From Oligoflexus sp. (GTDB lineage: Bacteria > Bdellovibrionota_B > Oligoflexia > Oligoflexales > Oligoflexaceae), in assembly GCF_035712445.1 (NCBI RefSeq), contig NZ_DASTAT010000010.1, positions 1 through 64,000 on the forward strand: a DNA stretch of 64,000 nucleotides. Reading direction: 5' to 3'. Both the position numbers and the translations under genes were made by a program. This document shows, piece by piece, positions 60,581-64,000 of the stretch. The notes under the pieces are model-generated. The model did not search any database. It was not told where the DNA came from and saw nothing but the letters and a program-made list of their open reading frames with translations. How positions within the stretch are numbered: the stretch's first letter is position 1; each line of letters opens with the position of its first letter.

Positions 60581-62122
60581 TTACTTTTTCTTGCCTTCAA
60601 GACTCGCTGCCAGGATATCACCGAAGCTGCCGCGTGGGGTCTTGGCGGTTTCCTTTTTCGCCTTGTCCTGCTGCGTTTGCATGTATTCGTGATAAGCCTG
60701 GATGTCGTCGGCATCATCCTTGATTTCAGGCAAGGACAGAAGCATCTTGCGTTCCGCCACATTCAGTTCCCGCACCACCACTTCGAGTTCCTGCGGAGGC
60801 GAAGCCTTTTTCTTATAGGACTCGCCGTGGACTTTTTTCAGAATCTCGGTCGGAACCAGACCCGTGACGCCGGGAGCCAGCACGACGAAGGCACCAAAGC
60901 CCTTCAGGCTTTCCACCGTGCCCTTGACCTTGGCACCGACGGGGAATTTCGCGTCGATCGCAGCCCAGGGATCCTGCTCGATGTTCTTCAGACTCAGGGA
61001 CAGCTTCTGCGATCCCGTTTGGATATCGACGATGCGCACATCCACCTTGTCACCGACTTTGAGGATTTCATTCGGATGATGAATGCGCTTTTCCCAGGAC
61101 ATTTCCGAAATGTGAACGAGACCTTCCACACCGGGCTCAAGACTCACGAACGCACCGAAGGTTTCGAGGCGTGTGACCGTTCCCGAATAGGATTTGCCGA
61201 TTTCGTATTTGCTGCCGATGGTCGCCCAGGGATCTTCCTGGATGGCCTTCATGCTGAGGCTGATGCGGCGTTTGCCGTCCGCTGTCGTTTCGATTTTCTG
61301 CAGTTTCACGCGAACGTTGTCGCCTTTTTGCAGGAAGTCGGACGCGCGGTTCACGCGGGCATAGCTCATTTCCGAGACGTGCAGGAAGCCATCGAAACCA
61401 CCGAGGTCAACGAAGGCACCGTAGTCGCGCAGTTCGGTCACGATACCATCGAGGATGATCTCCTGACCCTGGTTCTTGCGCTCTTCGAGTTCAGCGATCT
61501 TGAGTTCGGCTTCCTTCCGCAGGAGCTTGGCGCGGGACACAAGGATATTGCGTCCACCCTCCTCGATCTTTTCGATCAGGAAGTTAAGCTCGCGCCCCAT
61601 GAATTCGGCTTTGTTGGTGACAAAGCGCGTATCAATCTGAGACACGGGACAGAAGGCCCGTTTACCCATGACTGTCACTTCAAAGCCACCTTTGTTTTCT
61701 CCGGTGACCTTGCCGCGGACGGGCAATTGCATCTGACGTGCGTTGAGCAAATCTTCGAAGGATTGCTTCGAAGCGCTGAGACGCATGCTCAATTGAATTT
61801 CGTCCGCCGTATAGGAGACGACGTAAGCGGTGATGCGATCACCGATGTGATACTGCTGTTCACCTTTTTCATTGAAGATCTGGTTCTTATCCATCACAGC
61901 CGTATGCAGGGCATCCAGCTCGACGAGGACGTTATCCGAGGTGGCGCTGATGGCTGAGATCACGCCGCTCACCTGGGCACCGCGGCGAATTTCGATTTCG
62001 GGAACCGATTCCTGCTCCAAAAGCTCAGCAAACGAAAGTTCATCGACCTGCTTTTTGCCGGCCTTTTTCCCTTCGTCTTCGAATTCGGATTCATCTTCCC
62101 ATTTAATGTCTTGGTAACGCAT
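60581..62122 (-). CDS. Ribosomal protein S1-like RNA-binding protein, five S1 domains
   Basis: A 513-aa protein with an acidic N-terminus and five S1 domains (about residues 48-115, 130-195, 215-285, 305-370, 390-455). Domains 3-5 show the classic GFxGFxH-like core: YGAFVDLGGFDGFLHVSEMS, FGAFVSLEPGVEGLVHISEM. E. coli S1 has six domains, so this may be the 30S protein S1 in reduced form or a related translation factor. The ATG at 62122 has AAAGG eight bases upstream. Operon with apt. Confidence 0.88.
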   Translation of the reverse strand: MRYQDIKWEDESEFEDEGKKAGKKQVDELSFAELLEQESVPEIEIRRGAQVSGVISAISATSDNVLVELDALHTAVMDKNQIFNEKGEQQYHIGDRITAYVVSYTADEIQLSMRLSASKQSFEDLLNARQMQLPVRGKVTGENKGGFEVTVMGKRAFCPVSQIDTRFVTNKAEFMGRELNFLIEKIEEGGRNILVSRAKLLRKEAELKIAELEERKNQGQEIILDGIVTELRDYGAFVDLGGFDGFLHVSEMSYARVNRASDFLQKGDNVRVKLQKIETTADGKRRISLSMKAIQEDPWATIGSKYEIGKSYSGTVTRLETFGAFVSLEPGVEGLVHISEMSWEKRIHHPNEILKVGDKVDVRIVDIQTGSQKLSLSLKNIEQDPWAAIDAKFPVGAKVKGTVESLKGFGAFVVLAPGVTGLVPTEILKKVHGESYKKKASPPQELEVVVRELNVAERKMLLSLPEIKDDADDIQAYHEYMQTQQDKAKKETAKTPRGSFGDILAASLEGKKK

Positions 62123-62309
62123 GAGTTCAACCTTTGTAAACACTCGATAAATAAGCGCAGTACGGCGCTGGAGTGTACCCTTTTTCAGGATGAGGGAACA
62201 CAGCTTTTTCCGCTGTTTGAGGACAAATACCGTCGAACAAGCTGGTCAAAAAGGGTAAAATATGCCAAATATATGAGGTAACCCTGACATCGCGAATCGA
62301 GGAGAACCT

Positions 62310-63194
62310 ATGGCCTGCCAGACCCGGGTGGAATCCCTGGAAGCCGTTGACGGATTGGATATCTATTGCGAGGTTCACAGCGGCCCGGCCCCAAAGGGCG
62401 TCATCCTTGCTGTGCATGACTACGGCGAACACTGCGGCGTTTATCGCGGGATTTTTGATCGCCTCTGTCAGGAGGGGTACAGCATTTACGCGGCTGACCT
62501 GCGCGGCCACGGCAAATCCCCAGGGGAACGGGGATTGATCACGCGCTTTGATGATTATCTGGAAGACCTCGATCTGCTGATGGCGCGGGTCAAGGATCGG
62601 GAACCGAACCAGCCGGTTTTTATCCTGGGCCAGGGCCTCGGCGCCTTGATCGGTGCCTGCTATGCGATGTCGCGCAAGCCGCGGATGCGGGGGCTGATCC
62701 TGTGCGGACTCGTGATGGATCTGCCGGTCGGCGCCATGGAACGCCTTCTGATGAAGCATGCAGGTTTTCTCCTGCAGAATTCCAAGGGCATGCAGGATGT
62801 GAAGAAGGCTCTTTTAGGTCCGGCGCTCGAAGGCGAACTGAAAGAGGACTCGCTGGCGTTCCGTGGTCCGGTGCGGCCGACGACGGTGCGGGAGATTCTA
62901 GGCGCGTGCGCATCCATACAAAAGAGCAGCGAGCAGCTGCCGTTTGCGATACTTTCCATCCATACTCTGGAAGCAGTGACCAATCGCGCGTCAGCTCTGG
63001 AACGTTGGCTCGATGCCATCGCTTCGGTGGACAAGTCGGTGCTGCGCTATGAAGGTCAGGATCATCATCTCCTTTTGCACAAGGAGCGCGATCAGGTTGT
63101 GGGGGATATCATCGAGTGGTGCGAACAGCATCGTCTCGATCGTCCCGATGATGAAGAGGAAGAGTGGGACGAGCTGGCGAACGATGCTCTATGA
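62310..63194 (+). CDS. Alpha/beta-hydrolase-fold protein lacking the nucleophile Ser (294 aa)
   Basis: The fold of the monoacylglycerol-lipase group is clear: VILAVHDYGEHCGVY (oxyanion loop), YAADLRGHGKSPGERG, then the elbow FILGQGLGALIG where relatives have GHSxGG. The nucleophile Ser is replaced by Gly109. The acid residue position also seems lost (SIHTLEAV, Ala where Asp is expected), while His252 in QDHHLLLHK may remain. An active lipase is therefore unlikely; it may be a pseudoenzyme or binding protein. The acidic C-terminus (DDEEEEWDEL) is unusual. GAGGAG precedes ATG 62310. It meets the Sel1 gene end to end with no gap. Confidence 0.87.
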   Translation: MACQTRVESLEAVDGLDIYCEVHSGPAPKGVILAVHDYGEHCGVYRGIFDRLCQEGYSIYAADLRGHGKSPGERGLITRFDDYLEDLDLLMARVKDREPNQPVFILGQGLGALIGACYAMSRKPRMRGLILCGLVMDLPVGAMERLLMKHAGFLLQNSKGMQDVKKALLGPALEGELKEDSLAFRGPVRPTTVREILGACASIQKSSEQLPFAILSIHTLEAVTNRASALERWLDAIASVDKSVLRYEGQDHHLLLHKERDQVVGDIIEWCEQHRLDRPDDEEEEWDELANDAL

Positions 63195-63866
63195 TCAGCG
63201 CAGTTTGAGTCTTTGATCGCGCAGTCTTTTCAGATTGTCGCAGCCGGTTTCATGTTTTTCCAGGCAGGCCCGCGCATAGAAGTCGAGGGCCTCGTCCCAG
63301 TGCTGGAGCTTTTCCAGCTGAAAACCAAGGTTATTGCAGCTTTTGCTCAAACCGCCTTCGCAGGCAGTCTTATAGAATTGGCGCGCGTTGCTCAGATTGC
63401 CCATGCGTTCTTCATGCCAGCCGAACTTGTGGCAACCTTCGGAGTGACCGAACTGACAGGCGACCAGGTAATACTCCTGAGCTTCCTCGAAATTTCCCTT
63501 GGACGCGAAGCGGCGACCCTGCTGATAAAGAGCAGCGGCCTTGCCTTTGGCAGCGGTATGTCCGGCGAGCCTGTCCTCGGGGCTTTTTTTGATGCGCTCC
63601 AGAGCTTCCTGCTTCACCTTCTGCAGGTCCTTGGCTTCCCCATCGCTGAGCGGCACAAGGTTCTGTTCGCTGTTTTCTTCATCCATCAGGCCTTCAGGCA
63701 AAGCCTTGGCGCTGAGATGCTTCCGCTCACCAGTCGGGGCCGCGGCCTGGGCTTTCGAGTCGGCTTTGTGGGCTGCATCACGCGGCGGCATCAGCGTGCC
63801 TTTGCGCTTTTCACAGGCGCTGGTAGTCAGCATAAGAGCGATAACGCCAAACCATATAGCCTTCAC
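63195..63866 (-). CDS. Sel1-repeat lipoprotein (223 aa)
   Basis: Signal with lipobox TTSAC, then a charged linker and about three C-terminal Sel1-like repeats (A-x-x-Y-Y-x-x-A-C...G-C...G) with paired cysteines: YYLVACQFGHSEGCHKFG, FYKTACEGGLSKSCNNLG, FYARACLEKHETGCDNL. Sel1 repeats mediate protein binding, and the Cys pairs would stabilise each helix pair in the periplasm. Function not known. Confidence 0.85.
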   Translation of the reverse strand: MKAIWFGVIALMLTTSACEKRKGTLMPPRDAAHKADSKAQAAAPTGERKHLSAKALPEGLMDEENSEQNLVPLSDGEAKDLQKVKQEALERIKKSPEDRLAGHTAAKGKAAALYQQGRRFASKGNFEEAQEYYLVACQFGHSEGCHKFGWHEERMGNLSNARQFYKTACEGGLSKSCNNLGFQLEKLQHWDEALDFYARACLEKHETGCDNLKRLRDQRLKLR

Positions 63867-63924
63867 AGCATAACTCCTTTTTTCCCTGACAAAAGTGAGC
63901 TACGAGGCCTATCGGCGCTTCACG

Positions 63925-63951
63925 AAAAAAGTTAAGCCGGCGTTCGGGCTT
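63925..63951 (-). terminator. Possible terminator of a gene right of the window
   Basis: On the minus strand AAGCC...GGCTT forms a 5-bp stem with an 8-nt loop, followed by AAC and then six T. It would serve a minus-strand gene ending about 63932. Confidence 0.4.
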
Positions 63952-64000
63952 GCCCCTTTCGGCTTCTTGGCAGGCGGGCTTCCATTTGATACGTTTCGGT
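63932..64000 (-). CDS. Possible 3' end of a gene continuing past the right edge
   Basis: A minus-strand frame from the right edge is open for 22 codons to a TAA at 63932-63934, with an Arg/Lys-rich tail, and a terminator-like hairpin overlaps its stop. Too little sequence to identify; another minus-strand frame is also open here. Confidence 0.25.
   Translation of the reverse strand, partial: TETYQMEARLPRSRKGQARTPA

Noticed and set aside
60095..61957. A 620-codon plus-strand frame opposite the S1-domain and apt genes
   Set aside because: Both real genes are unmistakable; the frame spans two of them and shows only mirrored composition.

Overview
The window comes from a Gram-negative bacterium with moderately high GC. 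At least 13 encoded proteins carry lipoprotein signal peptides. Others include an azurin, a PilT-type ATPase, a 7TMR-DISM hybrid kinase, RCC1-type surface lipoproteins and many short secreted proteins. This mix suggests a Bdellovibrionota/Oligoflexia-type or related deltaproteobacterial-grade genome; that is inference from gene content, as no rRNA is present. I recognised no tRNA, rRNA, CRISPR array, insertion sequence or prophage. The layout looks chromosomal, with short operons, many convergent 3' overlaps and several clear intrinsic terminators.

Layout. 1-10.3 kb: the end of a DUF2252 protein, a PilT-like ATPase, and a two-gene operon of very large lipoproteins (1444 and 1286 aa). 10.6-14.3 kb: a cholesterol-oxidase-like GMC flavoprotein and acetyl-CoA synthetase. 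14.4-18.9 kb: two lipoprotein serine proteases flanking an Mpo1-like gene, then small membrane proteins and a lipoprotein. 19.1-24.3 kb: htpX-terC, an ExoD-like protein, DUF3015 and a DUF4105/Lnb-like protein. 24.3-33.5 kb: a permease/FG-GAP/UnbV fusion, a lipoprotein, a hybrid histidine kinase with two ATPase domains, SUI1 and YhbY translation proteins, and a probable beta-barrel protein. 33.6-41.0 kb: hisS, lspA, aminotransferase, DUF6438-like, DedA, amtB, DJ-1 and azurin. 41.7-47.4 kb: a di-haem cytochrome lipoprotein and two tandem RCC1-type lipoproteins. 47.5-51.5 kb: a thioesterase, then a five-gene block of exported proteins. 51.6-55.9 kb: a TetR-controlled TolC/HlyD/ABC-2 export locus. 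55.9-64 kb: a lipoprotein, a TPR-like protein, a coiled-coil lipoprotein, a patatin, apt, an S1-domain protein, an alpha/beta-hydrolase-fold protein lacking its nucleophile, and a Sel1-repeat lipoprotein.

The strongest candidate for something undescribed is the block at 48186-51546. It interleaves three related small secreted helical proteins (called A1, A2, A3 here) with two secreted leucine-rich-repeat proteins (B1, B2), in the order A1-B1-A2-A3-B2. The A proteins share a central Gly-Cys and a C-terminal Cys 44-46 residues apart. B1 and B2 share four cysteines with identical spacings (31, 153 and 23 residues). The two A-B units look like a duplicated secreted pair. A perfect 10-bp inverted repeat lies upstream and a strong hairpin terminator lies between A3 and B2.

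A second theme is the cell envelope. Lipoprotein maturation (lspA and a possible Lnb-type acyltransferase), envelope quality control (HtpX), two surface proteases, export machinery and over a dozen lipoproteins share this window. A third theme is redox: azurin next to DJ-1, facing a highly expressed-looking di-haem lipoprotein across a 687-bp gene-free gap.
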